Positions 10,234 to 22,147 of a DNA stretch of 64,000 nt are shown here, piece after piece. Below the pieces are notes generated by a model. It saw only the letters and a program-made list of their open reading frames with translations. It had not been told where the DNA came from and searched no databases. The translations under genes and the position numbers were made by a program. How positions within the stretch are numbered: position 1 is the first letter of the stretch; every line of letters begins with the position of its first letter. Origin of the DNA: Purpureocillium takamizusanense (lineage: Eukaryota; Ascomycota; Sordariomycetes; Hypocreales; Ophiocordycipitaceae); NCBI RefSeq assembly GCF_022605165.1, contig NC_063069.1, positions 3,658,001 to 3,722,000 of the forward strand, in the 5' to 3' direction.

Positions 10234-11982
10234 ATGGCCACCATCATCCTGGGCTCCCAGTGGGGTATGTCAACGCTGTCCCTCCCTCGTTGCGACCCCG
10301 CCGCGCAATGCGCCCGCGCATGCATCGCGGGGTATTACGAGGGCGAGCCCCAACGCTGACCGTGACGCACACAGGAGACGAGGGCAAGGGCAAGCTCACC
10401 GATATCCTCTGCCCCGAGGTGCGCCTTTGCGCCCGGGCCGCTGTAAGCTGCTATGCCTCTTCCAACCTTGCGATTGCTGCTGAGACGAGACCAACCGACA
10501 GGGCGGCCATAATGCTGGGCATTCCATTGTGTGAGTATACGACGCCACTATTGCGAAATGCTTCGTTGCGATGGCAGAAGGCTGACAGCGCTGCAGAGCA
10601 AATGGTGTTTCTTACAGGTATGCGCTCGCACGCGCGCACGACATGCGACCGAACCCTCTCCGTCGACCGAACACTGACTCGTCAGCTTCCACCTTTTGCC
10701 GTCCGGCCTCGTTAACCCCAACTGCATCAACCTCATCGGCTCCGGCGTCGTCTTCCACGTTCCCAGCTTCTTCAAGGAGCTTGGCGAATTGGAGGAGAAG
10801 GGCCTCAAGACCGACGACCGCATCCTCGTCTCGGACCGCTGCCAGGTCAACTTTGACCTCCATGCCGCCGTCGATGGCCTCGAGGAAGTCGAGGTGAGCA
10901 TGGCGCTGATGATACGCGGCTGTTAAAGAATCAGGCTGACACTCCAAACAGCTCGGCGCGCGCAAGATTGGTACCACCGGCCGCGGTATTGGTCCCTCGT
11001 ATAGCACAAAGGCCGCCCGTAGCGGCGTCCGCATCCACGAAATCTTCGACGTGCCCACCTTCGAGCGCAAGCTGCGCCAGCTTGCGAGCGGCTACAAGAA
11101 GCGCTTTGGCGACCTGCTCAAGTACGACGTCGAGGAGGAGATTGCGCGCTTCAAGGACTACCGCCAGAAGCTCGCGCCGTACTGCATCGACGCCGTGCAG
11201 TTCATGAAGCAGGCCCAAGACAGGAACGAGAAGATACTCATCGAGGGCGCCAACGCCCTCATGCTCGACATTGACTACGGCACGTACCCCTATGTCACCA
11301 GCAGCAACACCGGTCTCGGCGGCATTTTCACCGGCCTGGCCCTGAACCCCACCAAAATTGACCGCATCATTGGCGTCGTCAAGGCCTACACCACGCGCGT
11401 CGGCGAGGGCATCTTCAAGACGGAGGACCTTGGCGAAGCCGGCACCAAGCTCCAGGAGATTGGCCGCGAGTGGGGCGTCAGCACCGGCCGCAAGCGCCGC
11501 TGCGGCTGGCTCGACCTCGTCGTTCTCAAGTACTCGGTCTCCATCAACCACTACACGGCCCTCAACCTGACCAAGCTCGATGTGCTGGACACATTCCCCG
11601 TCCTCAAGGTGGCCGTCGCCTACAAGTCCCCCGAGGGCGAGGAGCTTGACTATTTCCCCGCCGATCTGGCCTTCCTCGAGCAGTGCGAGGTCGTGTACAA
11701 GGAGTTTGAGGGCTGGCAGAAGCCCACGACTCACGCCAAGACCTTTGTACGTGCCCCTGAGAAACGTTATAGAAATCGAGGCAGAGACTGACATGACGAC
11801 TGCAGTATGATCTGCCTAAGCAGGCGCGCGAGTATATTGAGTTCATTGAGCAGTACACTGGGGTAAGTGGCGGCTGGGCGAGCTTGTCTGGTGGCACGGT
11901 ATGCTAATGGCGAGTGCAGGTCAAGATTGGCTGGATCGGCACCGGTCCTTCGCGCGATGACATGATTACCCGCGCTCAGTAA
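10234..11982 (+). CDS. ADE12: Adenylosuccinate synthetase
   Basis: Cytosolic purine enzyme: IMP + aspartate + GTP gives adenylosuccinate, the first committed step to AMP. Eight exons: 10234-10264, 10375-10442, 10502-10530, 10597-10617, 10686-10893, 10952-11746, 11806-11862 and 11920-11982. They total 1272 nt and 423 residues, the family's usual length, with every phase matching. Seen across the first splice: the P-loop GSQWGDEGKGK; then [36 protein letters not shown], the [15 protein letters not shown] block, and [12 protein letters not shown] near the C-terminus. The substrate-binding N-terminal third is cut into very short exons, two of only 29 and 21 nt. Start chosen because it gives [11 protein letters not shown], the standard N-terminus. 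Confidence 0.97.
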
Positions 11983-12875
11983 GCGGAGCCACGTCTGGAG
12001 CTCGCGTGTCCGACGAAACTCGAGGCGGCGTGGGCGGGTGTGACGGATACAGGTAACCAGGGCATAGACATGGGCGCTCTGGCTGGCGCCGATGCCTGGT
12101 GAATATGAAGTACTGAATGGGATTGTCCGGAACGCAACGGACCGGGAACATGTCCCGGATTCGGTGGCTGGTATAGAACTGGTAGCAAGGATAGACCTTG
12201 TTCGTCTGTTGTACGCTGTCGTGGGCTGTCGTTTATGTTATGCCTCTGTCTGGCGTCACCAGCAACTACTAACGTCAGTACTCTCCTGGTGCACTCGACT
12301 GGAGATATACTTGTCGAGCAAGTTACACCCACCGCCGCCTCGCTGGTCCAAGTTGACAGCGCAAAACTGTTCTGCAAGGTCCACACAGCTGCCATCAGGT
12401 TTGATGCCAGTGTCGGCCAAGAACTTGCATCCCTGCAAACCACCCGAAGCATCTGGGCCCCGCCAGTCTTGGGCAATCAGCAAATTCGTGTTCCTCAAGC
12501 CATGGGCTACGAACGACAACATGACACAGGCTGTATAGCCGGGTTTCTCGGGCAATGGGTGCGTGGACAACGGCCTTCAATGGGTAGCTGCCGCAGCTAT
12601 AGTGGTCTACCGTATCTAGTAGGCGGTGAGACATGTCGCCCCCATTAGTTTAGGTAGGTCCTGGTGGCCGCCACAGGCAGCAGCCCCTAGTGGGGAATCG
12701 TCAACCAATCGTCACGTCACTGTCGCAGCCGCAGCCGCAGCTCCGTTCACGATCGTTGCTACTATTGATGAGCTTCAGCACACCATGTAGTCGCCGCGCT
12801 CCATCACTTTCTTCTCTCTCACTGCACTCTTTCGAGCTAATCGGGGGGTCAAAGCGTGCCTCTGGAATAACCAAG
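11983..12875. other. Intergenic, adenylosuccinate synthetase to DNA ligase IV
   Basis: About 890 bases containing the 3' end of the purine gene and the promoter of the ligase gene. Frames up to 166 codons exist on both strands without domain signatures. Nothing else seen. Confidence 0.5.
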
Positions 12876-15800
12876 ATGAGCCGCGCGAGCCAAACCCAGG
12901 ACTCCGACGCTCAACGTGAGGAGGAGATTCAATATGGCGCCTCTGACTTGAGAAAGGATGAGCTGGATGACAAGTATGTCGGCATGGACGCACGACGAAC
13001 TGGTGCTCTCTTGCTGACCTTCTAGATACCCCAACCGCCCGAGGAACCACTCCAAGACCCTGGCGTTTCACGATCTCTTCCTCGAGCTGTTCAACCCGCT
13101 CAATGAGAACAAGAAGCAGCCGGCGGGGGGCCCAGCAAGCAAAAAGGGCCCGCGCGGCGCCCACAGCCTGTCCCCGCAGGAGCAGCGCAGACACATCATA
13201 GAGCGGTTCATCACGCGCTGGCGTAAGGAAGTGGGCGACGACTTCTACCCGGCGCTGCGCCTCATCCTGCCGGACAAGGACCGCGACCGCGGCGTCTACG
13301 GCCTCAAGGAGAGCGCCATCGGCAAGCTACTTGTCAGGCTCATCAAGATTGACAAGAACTCTGAGGATGGCTACAACCTCCTGCATTGGAAGATCCCCGG
13401 GCAGACCATGGCCGCGCGCCTCGCGGGCGACTTTGCCGGCCGCTGCTTCGAGGTCATCTCCAAGCGCCCGATGCGGACCGACGTCGGCGATATGACCATT
13501 GCCGAAGTCAACGAGCAGCTCGACAGGTTGGCGGCGTCGTCGGGCGAGGCCGAGAATCTCCGCATCTTTGAGACGTTTTACAAGCGCATGAATGCCGAGG
13601 AGATGATGTGGCTGATCCGCATCATCCTCAAGCAGATGAAGGTGGGCGCCACGGAAAAGACGTTCCTCTACCTGTGGCACCCGGACGGCGAGGCCCTCTT
13701 CAGCGTGTCGTCGAGCCTGCGCCGCGTGTGCTGGGAGCTGTACGATCCGGAGGTGCGGCTCGAGCACGAGGAGGCGGGCATCTCCCTCATGCAGTGCTTC
13801 CAGCCGCAGCTCGCCCAGTTCCAGATGCCGGCGTCATTTCAGCGCATGATTGAGCTGTTGCGTGTCACCGAAGAGGACCCCGAGTTCTGGATCGAGGAGA
13901 AACTCGACGGCGAGCGCATGCAGATGCACATGGTCGAGGACCAAGACCACCCGGGTGGTATGCGCTTCTGCTTCTGGTCGAGAAAGGCCAAGGACTACAC
14001 CTATCTATATGGCAACGGCTTCATGGATGACAATTCGGCGCTGACGAGGCACCTCAAGAATGCCTTTGCGTCGGGCGTGCGCAACCTCATTCTCGACGGC
14101 GAAATGATCACTTGGGACATGGGCATCAACAAGATTGTGCCGTTTGGGACGCTCAAGACGGCTGCCCTCTCCGAACAGCAGAACAAGTCCGACTCGGACG
14201 CCGCGGGCCACCGTCCGCTATTTCGCGTCTTCGACATTCTGTACCTCAACGACAAGCAGCTTACGCAGTACACGCTGCGCGACCGTCGACGCGCCCTCGA
14301 AAAGGCCGTCGACCCCGTTCATCGCCGCCTCGAGATCCACTCGTACACGCCCGCGACGTCGGCCGACGCCATTGAGCCCCTGCTTCGCGAGGTGGTGGCC
14401 AACGCCTCCGAGGGCCTCGTGCTCAAGAACCCGCGGTCCATGTACCGGCTCAACAGCCGCAACGACGACTGGCTCAAGGTCAAGCCCGAGTACATGTCCG
14501 AGTTTGGCGAGTCGCTCGACTGCCTCATCATCGGCGGCTACTACGGCTCCGGGCGCCGCGGCGGCATGTTGTCGAGCTTCCTGTGCGGGCTGCGCGCCAC
14601 GCAGAACCACATCCAGGCGGGCGCCAACCCAGAAAAGTGCTTCAGCTTCTTCAAGGTCGGCGGCGGGTTCCGCGGCGAGGACTACGCCGAGATTCGGCAC
14701 CACACCGAGGGCAAATGGATCGAGTGGGACCCCAAGAACCCGCCGTCCGAGTACATTGAGCTCGGCGGCGGCGAAGCCAAGCAGCTGGAGCGGCCGGACG
14801 TGTGGATCCGGCCCAAGGACTCGGTCGTCGTGTCCGTCAAGGCGGCCAGCGTGGGACCGTCCGATAGCTTCGCGCGGGGCATCACGCTGCGCTTCCCGCG
14901 GTTCCGCCGTCTGAGGCTCGACCGCAGCTGGGACTCGGCGCTCAACGTCGAGGAGTTCCAGGAGCTCAAGAAGAGGGTCGACGCCGAGTCCAAGGAGAAA
15001 GCCATGACGGTCGAGGACCGCAAGAGGAGGAACCCGAAGCGCGTGAAGCGCCAGGTCGTCATCGCGGGCGAGGACACGGCGCCGGTGGCGTTTGAGGGCG
15101 ACAAGTCGCGTGTCTTCGAGGGCCTGCAGTTCTGCGTGCTGTCCGAGTCGCTCAAGCCGTACAAGCACACCAAGGCCCAGCTCGAAACCATTGTCAAGGA
15201 AAACGGCGGCGCCGTGTCCCAGCGCGCTGCCAAAGACATGGTTTTCATCGCGGACAAGAAGGTCGTCAAGGCGGCCAGCCTGATCAAGGACGGCAGCGTG
15301 GACATTATTCGACCCCGCTGGATCAAGGACTGCCTGGAGCAATCCAACGACGGCGTTGGCGATGCCGCCGCGGGGTACCTCCTCCCATACGAGGAATGCC
15401 ACTTGTTCCACGCGACGGACGAGACGAGGGCGGCTGCGATGCACAACACGGACCAGTACGGGGACAGCTACGCGCGAGACACGTCCGTCGAGGAGCTGCG
15501 CGACGTCTTGGCCGACATGCCAAAGCTGGAGAGCCTGGGGGAGGCCTTTGACGCGTCCGTCTTCTTGCGAGAGCTGGAGGAGCGACAGAAAGGCCTAGGC
15601 GACCTACGAGGGTTCATGTTCCGGGGGTGCGTCGTGCACTTTCGGCCCGCGGAGGAGGCGGCGACGGCGGGCGCGCGGCAGCGGCTGCTGCTGAGCAAGC
15701 TGGCGCGCTATGTCGAGTACGCAGGCGGTCGTGTGGAGGATGCGCTCGGAGGCGGCGACGGGGTGGTGACGCATGTGGTGATTGTAGGGGACGACGCGAT

Positions 15801-15942
15801 GGAGATGGGTGAGGTGGCCGACGAGGTGCGCAGGGAAGTGAGCGGCTGGCGCCGGATACCCAGGGTCGTGACGGGCGGGTGGGTGGAGGAGAGCTGGGCG
15901 GAGAAGACGAGGCTGGACGAGGAACAGTACGCGGTGCCGTGA
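12876..15942 (+). CDS. LIG4: DNA ligase IV, non-homologous end joining
   Basis: ATP-dependent nuclear ligase that seals double-strand breaks in the end-joining pathway, partnered by an XRCC4/Lif1-type protein. Exons 12876-12973 and 13026-15942, the 52-nt intron joining DDK to YPNRPRNHS; 1004 residues. Domains in order: N-terminal helical domain (about 40-290), adenylation domain with catalytic Lys325 in EEKLDGERMQMH, LILDGEM and ASEGLVLKNP, the OB-fold with DWLKVKPEY and later RFPRFRRLR, then two BRCT domains (about 700-800, starting VFEGLQFCVL, and 890-1004, starting LRGFMFRGCVV). Length and both BRCT domains match fungal Lig4/MUS-53. No missing key residue noticed. GC-rich codon use creates long antisense frames over it. 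Confidence 0.97.
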
Positions 15943-16113
15943 CCGATCTTGGATCTTTAAGATGAGGCTTGTAGGATTAATGTATGTAGGTATTCAGTGG
16001 TTTCCGTCATTCAGATCGCACGCCGGCCAGCCACAGCACGCACATCAGCCAACTGTGTAAGAACACTACGGCATTTCCCATCCCCATCCCTTTCTAAGTT
16101 ACTTCGTAGTTAG

Positions 16114-17103
16114 TTACTTGCCCATGGTCAAGTACAGCCTATCGCCAATGTCGCCCAGCCCCGGGTCCAGCATGCCCTGCGGGGTGAGCCTCCCGTCCAA
16201 GCCAGCGAGCCAGAGCTCGGTGCCCTCGGGCCACTCGGCGGCGGCCTTGCGGACGCCCTCCTCTGCGCCGAGGAGGGCGAGGACGAGGACGCGGCGGGCG
16301 CCCCACTCGCGCAGGGTCTGGATGGCGGCGGCGCAGGTGCCGCCCGTGGCGATGACGGGGTCGACGATGATGGCGAGGGAGGACGGTTGCGGGGGCGGTG
16401 ATGATGAGGAGGAGGAGGTTTGCGGGGGGTTGGCCTCCTTGGAGGTGGAGGTGCGGCTCGGGAGGTTGTTGTAGTACTCGACGGGGGCGAGGGTGGTTTG
16501 CTCGCGGTACATGCCGAGGTGGTGGATGGGGACGGAGACGGGGAGCATGGTTTGGACGGCTGCGAGGATTGAGTGAGTTGGTGAGTGAGCTCGAGTCACC
16601 TGGCTTGCTTGGTTTGCTCGCGTGCTCTGAAGGGTCCGCGAAGGAAAAGACGGGGGAAAGGGGGGGGGAAGGCACACGCACCGTCTACCATGGCGAGGCC
16701 AGAGCGGAGAATGGGCACGATGCACATTGTTTCGGGGGAGGTGGTGGTAGTGGTGTACGTGAAGCCCAAGGGCGTCTCATCCTATATTCAACATGGGCCC
16801 GATCCGTGTCAGCGACTCAGCGACTCAGCGACAGCAGCAGAAACAGAGCAGTGCCAAGCCACAAGGCAGAAAGGGACGACAGCCCGTTTCGCGCGCGTGC
16901 GCACGGGAGGGGAGGGGACGTACACTGGGGCCAGTTGCCGCCGTCAGGTTGCGCGCCAGGGCCTCGCAGGCGACGAGGAGGCTGATGTCGTGGACGAGGG
17001 CCTTGACGGCGCAGGAGTCGGCGGAGCGGGAGCGTAGCTGGGAGAGCTTGGCCTGGAGGCAGGGGTGGGACGAGACGTGCACGTTGGTGGGGAGGTTCGC
17101 CAT
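16114..17103 (-). CDS. FUR1: Uracil phosphoribosyltransferase
   Basis: Pyrimidine salvage enzyme: uracil + PRPP gives UMP. It also activates 5-fluorouracil in fungi. Exons 17103-16924, 16781-16682 and 16559-16114; 241 residues. Seen: MANLPTNVHVSSHPCLQAKL at the N-terminus, LGFTYTTTTT, CIVPILRSGLAMVDAVQ, EYYNNLP, and the PRPP loop IIVDPVIATGGT followed by AAIQTLREWG. Odd: about 27 residues lie between EYYNNLP and the PRPP loop, where homologues have roughly eight; the extra part is rich in Ser and Pro (a run of six Ser, then PPPQPSS). No splice signals bound it, so I read it as an in-frame insertion. The open frame continues upstream, but the family's conserved N-terminus fixes the start at 17103. 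Confidence 0.93.
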
Positions 17104-18039
17104 GGTGGTGGGAATCTGTGACGTTGCTTGTGAGATACGGGCGTCGAATGTTGTTTTTGTTTGTGTCTGTGTTGCTGCTTGTGCCGCGAGCTGTCGTTGT
17201 CGGATGTAGGTACGAAGAAGTATCGTGGAGGGGGAAAACGAGGGGGAGAGAGAGATTGAGAGATTCGGCAAGCTACCAAAGTACAAGTATATAGAGAGAA
17301 TGAGAGCGGGAGTGAGAGAGGTATGGATGTCTGAGCTGGAGAAGCAGTGTGAGTGTCAATCACCACGGCGATGATGGGGCGACGTGGCCGAGGAGAGGGA
17401 AGAGGAAGAGAGGCGGGAAGGAGGGAGGACGGGAGGAGGAGGAGGAGGGGCACGGGTGGTGTTGTATGTACGTTCGTAGGTGCTGCGTGCGGTGTGCTGC
17501 CGGGCTGCTTGCTTGCTGTTGCGGAGGCGGCGGTCGGTCGGTGAGCGGCTGCAGCTGGAGCTGCTGATTGCCATAGGCTTGAACGGCGGCGATTGGGGTA
17601 GAGGCCGTGCCTGCGGATCAGGGACAGCTCCGCTGGAGGCTGGACGTGGTCAGTGCGGGGCGGGGGAGGGGCATCGACAGCTGAGGCCGGGGGGGGGGGT
17701 TTGTTGTTGATCTGCCCAGGGATCCATTAGTGAATACGGGTGGACGGGCGGCTGTTGCGCCAACAAGCCGTAAGGGTGGATGCGACACGGGAGGTGCCTC
17801 GATTCAGGCAGGCCTCATCCCGTCGAGTGCCGGGGTAGCTATTGCAGGCAACGCTGTAACTACCTACTAGGTAAGTGACCGGGCACTCAAACGGGCACAC
17901 ACCACAGTACGTTACGGGCACATAAAGGTTTGATGTCGTGTAACGATCGCGGCACACCTGCTCAGTGTGACTCCCCTCGGGGTGCCATCGCAACCCCCAG
18001 CTCTCCGCTCACTCCTCCCATCATCCCGTCGCCTCCACA
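17104..18039. other. Divergent intergenic region with purine-rich tract
   Basis: 936 bases between the uracil phosphoribosyltransferase and deaminase-like starts. A strongly purine-biased stretch (GAG/GGA runs) spans about 17388-17450, and a run of about ten G lies near 17690. Pyrimidine-rich promoters are common in fungi, and on the minus strand this is such a tract upstream of the salvage gene. No gene seen. Confidence 0.5.
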
Positions 18040-20033
18040 ATGCCCAACGTCCCTCCCTCCGCTAAACGAGGTCCAACTGTCATGCCAAACGGGCGAGAAA
18101 TGCTAGCCAGTCAAGCCAGTGCCAGTGCCTGCGCCGAGAAGATTGCCATCCTGCACCTTCTCCACGAGGTCCCCCAACTACCTTCCAAAAATTCGCCCAC
18201 GAGTGCGACGTCATCGTCCTCGCCCCCGTCGGCTTCAAACCATTATTCGCTGCCGTTTGAACGAGAACGAAATCTATGCAGCACGCTTGCGTTTCTGTCA
18301 TGCACCAAAGACGATCCAACCCGAATACCGGCACTCTGTCTCCACGAGTGTCCGAGTCCAACCCAGCCCGCCTTGAATGTGCTTGTTGCCGTCAACTCGG
18401 CCCGGTTCGGCGATGGTCTCGCGACATTGCAGAAAATCGAGGCGGGCTTTGGAAAGATATTCTCGTTGCTTTCCCAAGTGCCACATAGTGAGCAGTTTCC
18501 ATCTGCAAGTTTTCGCGTGGTATTGATGCGTTTCATTGTCTAGATGTAGAGCGTGACGTTTTCGCCGCCATCGTCGAGATGTGCACCAAGAGGATACAGG
18601 AGCGAACACATCTCCTCGACAAACAGGCGACGAGACAGACCCTGAGACAGCTCTTGCAGGAAGCTATGCTAGCGCTTCCGTCCCGCGCTCCATTCTTGGA
18701 TAGGTCAAGAAAGGTACTGGGCAAGATTGATCGATGGCTTCACTATCAGGCCCCGTCGCGTTTGCAAGACATGGTGGAGAGCATCCAACACTTGGCGCGG
18801 CTGGACGGCCTACCCGGCATGCTGGACTCAATTCCGAACCGACAAATGGACCCCGGCTCACGAAGTAGCCTGCTGAACATGATAAGGAAGCTTGCGCGGT
18901 ACCGCGATGCGGCTAGATATCTGTGTCGCACGGCCAAGAAGTTTGCCATCGTGAGACGGATGGAGATGAAGATTGCTGCCCTTCCTCGCCAGGCTTTCGG
19001 GACGACGCCCTCGCTGTCCAAAACCGAGGAGCCGCCGAGCACATTCGCAGGGATGCAAGTGTCCAAGAAGCAAAAAAAGCAGCTCGGCCAATGCTTAGGC
19101 CTTCTTGGGCGTTCCGAAAAGGATGCTGTCAAGAAGATTATGGAGCGAAAGCGCAGCGTCCTATCCGAAGCAAAGGTCCATGCCGAGATACAGCTCATCC
19201 ACTATTTCGAAACACCGCGCTCCCAACCATACCCGCGGGTCATTTGTTCCAGCAAAGATGCTTGCTTTCTTTGCAACGCCTTCATCACCATGCACAAAAA
19301 GTTTTACACGCCGCGATGCCACGGCAAGCTATATCCGGGATGGCGTCTGCCGCTCTTCACGCCGGGGGGCGACCTCGAACGGCGCTTCGTCAACACGTTG
19401 AGCAACATCGTACAGCAAAGCCTGACCTTGACCTTGCAGAGACGAAAGAAGATCATGAACCCGTATCCGCTTGAGAGTACAGTGCCCACCATTGTACTTT
19501 CGGACTCGACAATCGTCAGTTCGGAACATGTTGCCGTCGATGACGCGGAAGGCGGCGCGTTGCAAATAAGGGCGGAGTCGTCTCTCTCGCCCGGCAGGGC
19601 CCCTCCCAAAGAGCAGGCGGCTGCCCATTACTCTGACGAGGGGCCGTGCCAATCTACTGATGCACACCGGCGTGACGAGGCCGTCCCGGTGCACATCGAA
19701 CCTGCCATTCGGTCAACAAAGCCAGCTGTGCTACCGCTTGGCAAACAACTCGCTGTAACCGTGCCGGCTAATAATGCCTCGCCGGCGCTGTACGAAGCTT
19801 GGCCACTAGAGCTGCAAATCGAGTACTCGGCTCCAGCGCCCGACCGTGGGAAAACCCTGCTTTGCCACCTCGAGCGGCTTAAAGATGACGATGCAGAGGC
19901 GGTGAGGAACACTCGGAATGCTACGATACTGGATGGGACCTTGTTGTGGGAGAGCGTCACCCTACGCCCAGAGGATTTCCACGACTTTTATATCAGCGCT
20001 GGAGGCACTTTGCTCCGTGTTAGTCTGGCGTAG
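18040..20033 (+). CDS. Deaminase-fold protein, OTT_1508-like family (PF14441-type)
   Basis: A 645-residue protein in two exons, 18040-18487 and 18544-20033 (intron 56 nt, GTGAGC..TAG). The centre carries a zinc deaminase signature: His362-Ala-Glu364 in KVHAEIQLIHYFE, followed 26 residues later by Cys390-x-x-Cys393 in SKDACFLCNAF, then FYTPRCHGKLYPGWRLP. In this fold His and the two Cys bind zinc and Glu shuttles the proton. The arrangement matches the family found in multiple copies in many fungal genomes. The first 150 residues are Ser/Pro-rich and probably disordered; residues 150-350 are helical and basic; the last 250 look like a poorly conserved tail with a possible beta-rich end. Substrate (nucleic acid or free base) is unknown. 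The start gives a long open frame, but the low-complexity N-terminus makes it uncertain. Confidence 0.7.
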
Positions 20034-20482
20034 GCACTTCGTAGATCGTACATACGAAGTAGCCGCAGTGTTGAATCGCTCAATTAGTGGGCGCATAAAG
20101 CGCAGTACTAGGTACTTTAGGTAGTACTCCGGTGGCGCCCGCAACAGGTCCCATCAGTGAGATGCGCGTGCCTTCGGCCACCTAACACAGGGCACCGCAT
20201 GTGCCGGCAGCCGAAGCCGGAGCCACTGGGCTGAATCGCCGCCATCAAGTCCAGGCCCAGAGCGTTGCTTCGGGCACCCGGCAGATGATCCGGGTGGGCC
20301 GGCTGGCCTATAGGCTATGACGGCACCACAAACACCCGCTAGCTAGACTGCCGCTATCCGGACCCATCGACTCCCGTCAGAAAACAACAGCAAGGACTCC
20401 GCGTCTTTCCATCCACCGCGCCGTTGTAACCACCTCGCCTCAACATGACACCGCGTCGCCGTCTAGCACGACATCTTGCACG
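20034..20482. other. Intergenic, deaminase-like to fluoride exporter
   Basis: 449 bases with the small inverted repeat at 20104-20128 and the exporter promoter. No coding signature. Confidence 0.5.
20104..20128. repeat. Short inverted repeat downstream of the deaminase-like gene
   Basis: Arms AGTACTA and TAGTACT (7 bp, perfect) flank an 11-base spacer, about 70 nt after the stop codon. It may fold in the 3' untranslated region; no function is implied. Confidence 0.5.
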
Positions 20483-22147
20483 ATGAGCGCGCGCGAGTAC
20501 CCCTCCGCGGGTCAGACTCCGCGCGAAGCCTCTCCGAGTCGCCGCCATCCCACCAGCGAGGCGGTCGCCTACGACGCCCCCGGCAGCTACCACAATGTCG
20601 ACGACGTCCACACCGCCGTGCCCGAGGCCGATCCCGCGTCCGGGTATATGAGGCGCATCACTTCCGAAGAGTGCCACGACTGCGAAGACGGCGATGCGGA
20701 TGCGGTACCTTCGCGACGGCGCAGCCCCGGCCGCGCGCCCGCCCGCAAAACGAGCTCGGCCAGCAGCAGCAGACGGCCGAAGCAGCCAGCCAGCGTCGCA
20801 AACGACGACTGCTACACGGCGCCCGACTGCTGGGCCAACCTCGACGAGCTCGCCGCTGCGTCGCCTGTGCAGAATGTCACCGACGGGCCCATATACCGAC
20901 ACCACAGCCTCGAAGAGACGCGCAGCCGCGACCAAGAGGACCGTCGGAGTCACTCGTCCCGCGGACGACACCAAGACGCCGTGCCCCCCGTGGCAGGGAG
21001 CGACAGCTATGACAAACAGACACACATATCCTCGCTTGCGACCCAAATATACACGCTCTCCTATTTAGTCTTCTTTTCCCTGCTCGGCACCCTCGCGCGT
21101 GTCGGCCTCACCGCGCTGACGCACTATCCCGACACGCCCGTCATTTTTACTACCATCTGGGCCAACTTCGGCGGCAGCCTCATCATGGGCTTCCTCGGCG
21201 AGGACCGCATGCTGTTCCGCTACGAGTGGGGTACACCCGCGTACGACAGAGTGCTCGAACGCGCAAAGCGTGAAGATGAAGAGAGCGCTGGCACGTCGGG
21301 CGGATCGGGACCCGCCGCTTCTGCAACCAAGGAAGCCGTAGTGGACCTTGCGGCAGCAAAGAAGGCGCATCTTGCGACCAAGAAGACGATTCCGCTCTAC
21401 ATTGGTCTGGCTACGGGCTTTTGTGGCAGCTTTACCAGCTTCTCGACCTTTATTCGCGACGTCTTCCTCGCCATGTCCAACGACATGGTGGCGCCCGGGT
21501 TTGGCACACAGGCGGTAAGCCGCAACGGCGGCTACTCCTTTATGGCGATGCTGGCCGTCATCATAACCACGGTCTGCCTCTCGCTTGGTGGCCTGTTTGT
21601 CGGAGCACACCTTGCCATCGCGTCGGAACGCTTCACTCCGTCGATACCATTCCGCATCGCGCGCCGCATCCTCGACCCACTCGCCGTCTTCCTCGGCTGG
21701 GGTTGCTGGCTCGGCGCCGTGCTGCTATCCATATTTCCGCCGCACGACAATTGGCGCGGGCGGGCGACATTTGCGCTCGTCTTCGCGCCGCTGGGCTGCC
21801 TCCTGCGCTTTTATCTCTCGCTGTGGCTCAACGGACGGTTCGCCTGCTTCCCGCTGGGCACCTTTACGGCCAACATCTTTGGCACGGCGGTGTTGGGCAT
21901 GGCGTGGGACATCGCCAATGTCCCCGTTGGCGGGCTCGTCGGGTGCCAGGTGCTGCAGGGCGTCGAGGACGGCTTCTGCGGCTGCCTGACGACCGTGTCC
22001 ACGTGGGTCGCCGAGCTGAGCAGCCTGAGGAGGAGGAATGCGTACGTCTACGGCACGGCGAGCGTGGTGGCGGCGTTTGCGGTCATGGTGGCGGTCATGG
22101 GCGGGCTGCGGTGGACGGATGGGTTTGCGGCGCTCAACTGCCATTGA
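20483..22147 (+). CDS. FEX1: Fluoride export protein, two fused CrcB domains
   Basis: Plasma-membrane fluoride channel that protects the cell from environmental fluoride. Single exon, 554 residues, longer than yeast Fex1 (about 375). Residues 1-185 form a polar, charged, probably cytosolic extension not found in bacterial CrcB. The first CrcB half starts near 188 (TLSYLVFFSLLGTLARVGL), with IWANFGGSLIMGFLGE and GFCGSFTSFSTF; the second has ANIFGTAVLGMAWD and GVEDGFCGCLTTVSTW, the same Asn-Gly and Phe/Ser/Thr signature. A charged, Ala-rich insert (about 255-295) sits inside the first half between its helices. Hydrophobic segments number about nine, as expected for a two-domain fusion. The ATG at 20483 is the first in frame. 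Confidence 0.93.
   Translation: MSAREYPSAGQTPREASPSRRHPTSEAVAYDAPGSYHNVDDVHTAVPEADPASGYMRRITSEECHDCEDGDADAVPSRRRSPGRAPARKTSSASSSRRPKQPASVANDDCYTAPDCWANLDELAAASPVQNVTDGPIYRHHSLEETRSRDQEDRRSHSSRGRHQDAVPPVAGSDSYDKQTHISSLATQIYTLSYLVFFSLLGTLARVGLTALTHYPDTPVIFTTIWANFGGSLIMGFLGEDRMLFRYEWGTPAYDRVLERAKREDEESAGTSGGSGPAASATKEAVVDLAAAKKAHLATKKTIPLYIGLATGFCGSFTSFSTFIRDVFLAMSNDMVAPGFGTQAVSRNGGYSFMAMLAVIITTVCLSLGGLFVGAHLAIASERFTPSIPFRIARRILDPLAVFLGWGCWLGAVLLSIFPPHDNWRGRATFALVFAPLGCLLRFYLSLWLNGRFACFPLGTFTANIFGTAVLGMAWDIANVPVGGLVGCQVLQGVEDGFCGCLTTVSTWVAELSSLRRRNAYVYGTASVVAAFAVMVAVMGGLRWTDGFAALNCH

Noticed and set aside
14218..15444. 408-codon open frame antisense to DNA ligase IV
   Set aside because: GC-rich codon use in the ligase depletes stops on the opposite strand; the product has no domain and lies wholly inside a conserved gene.
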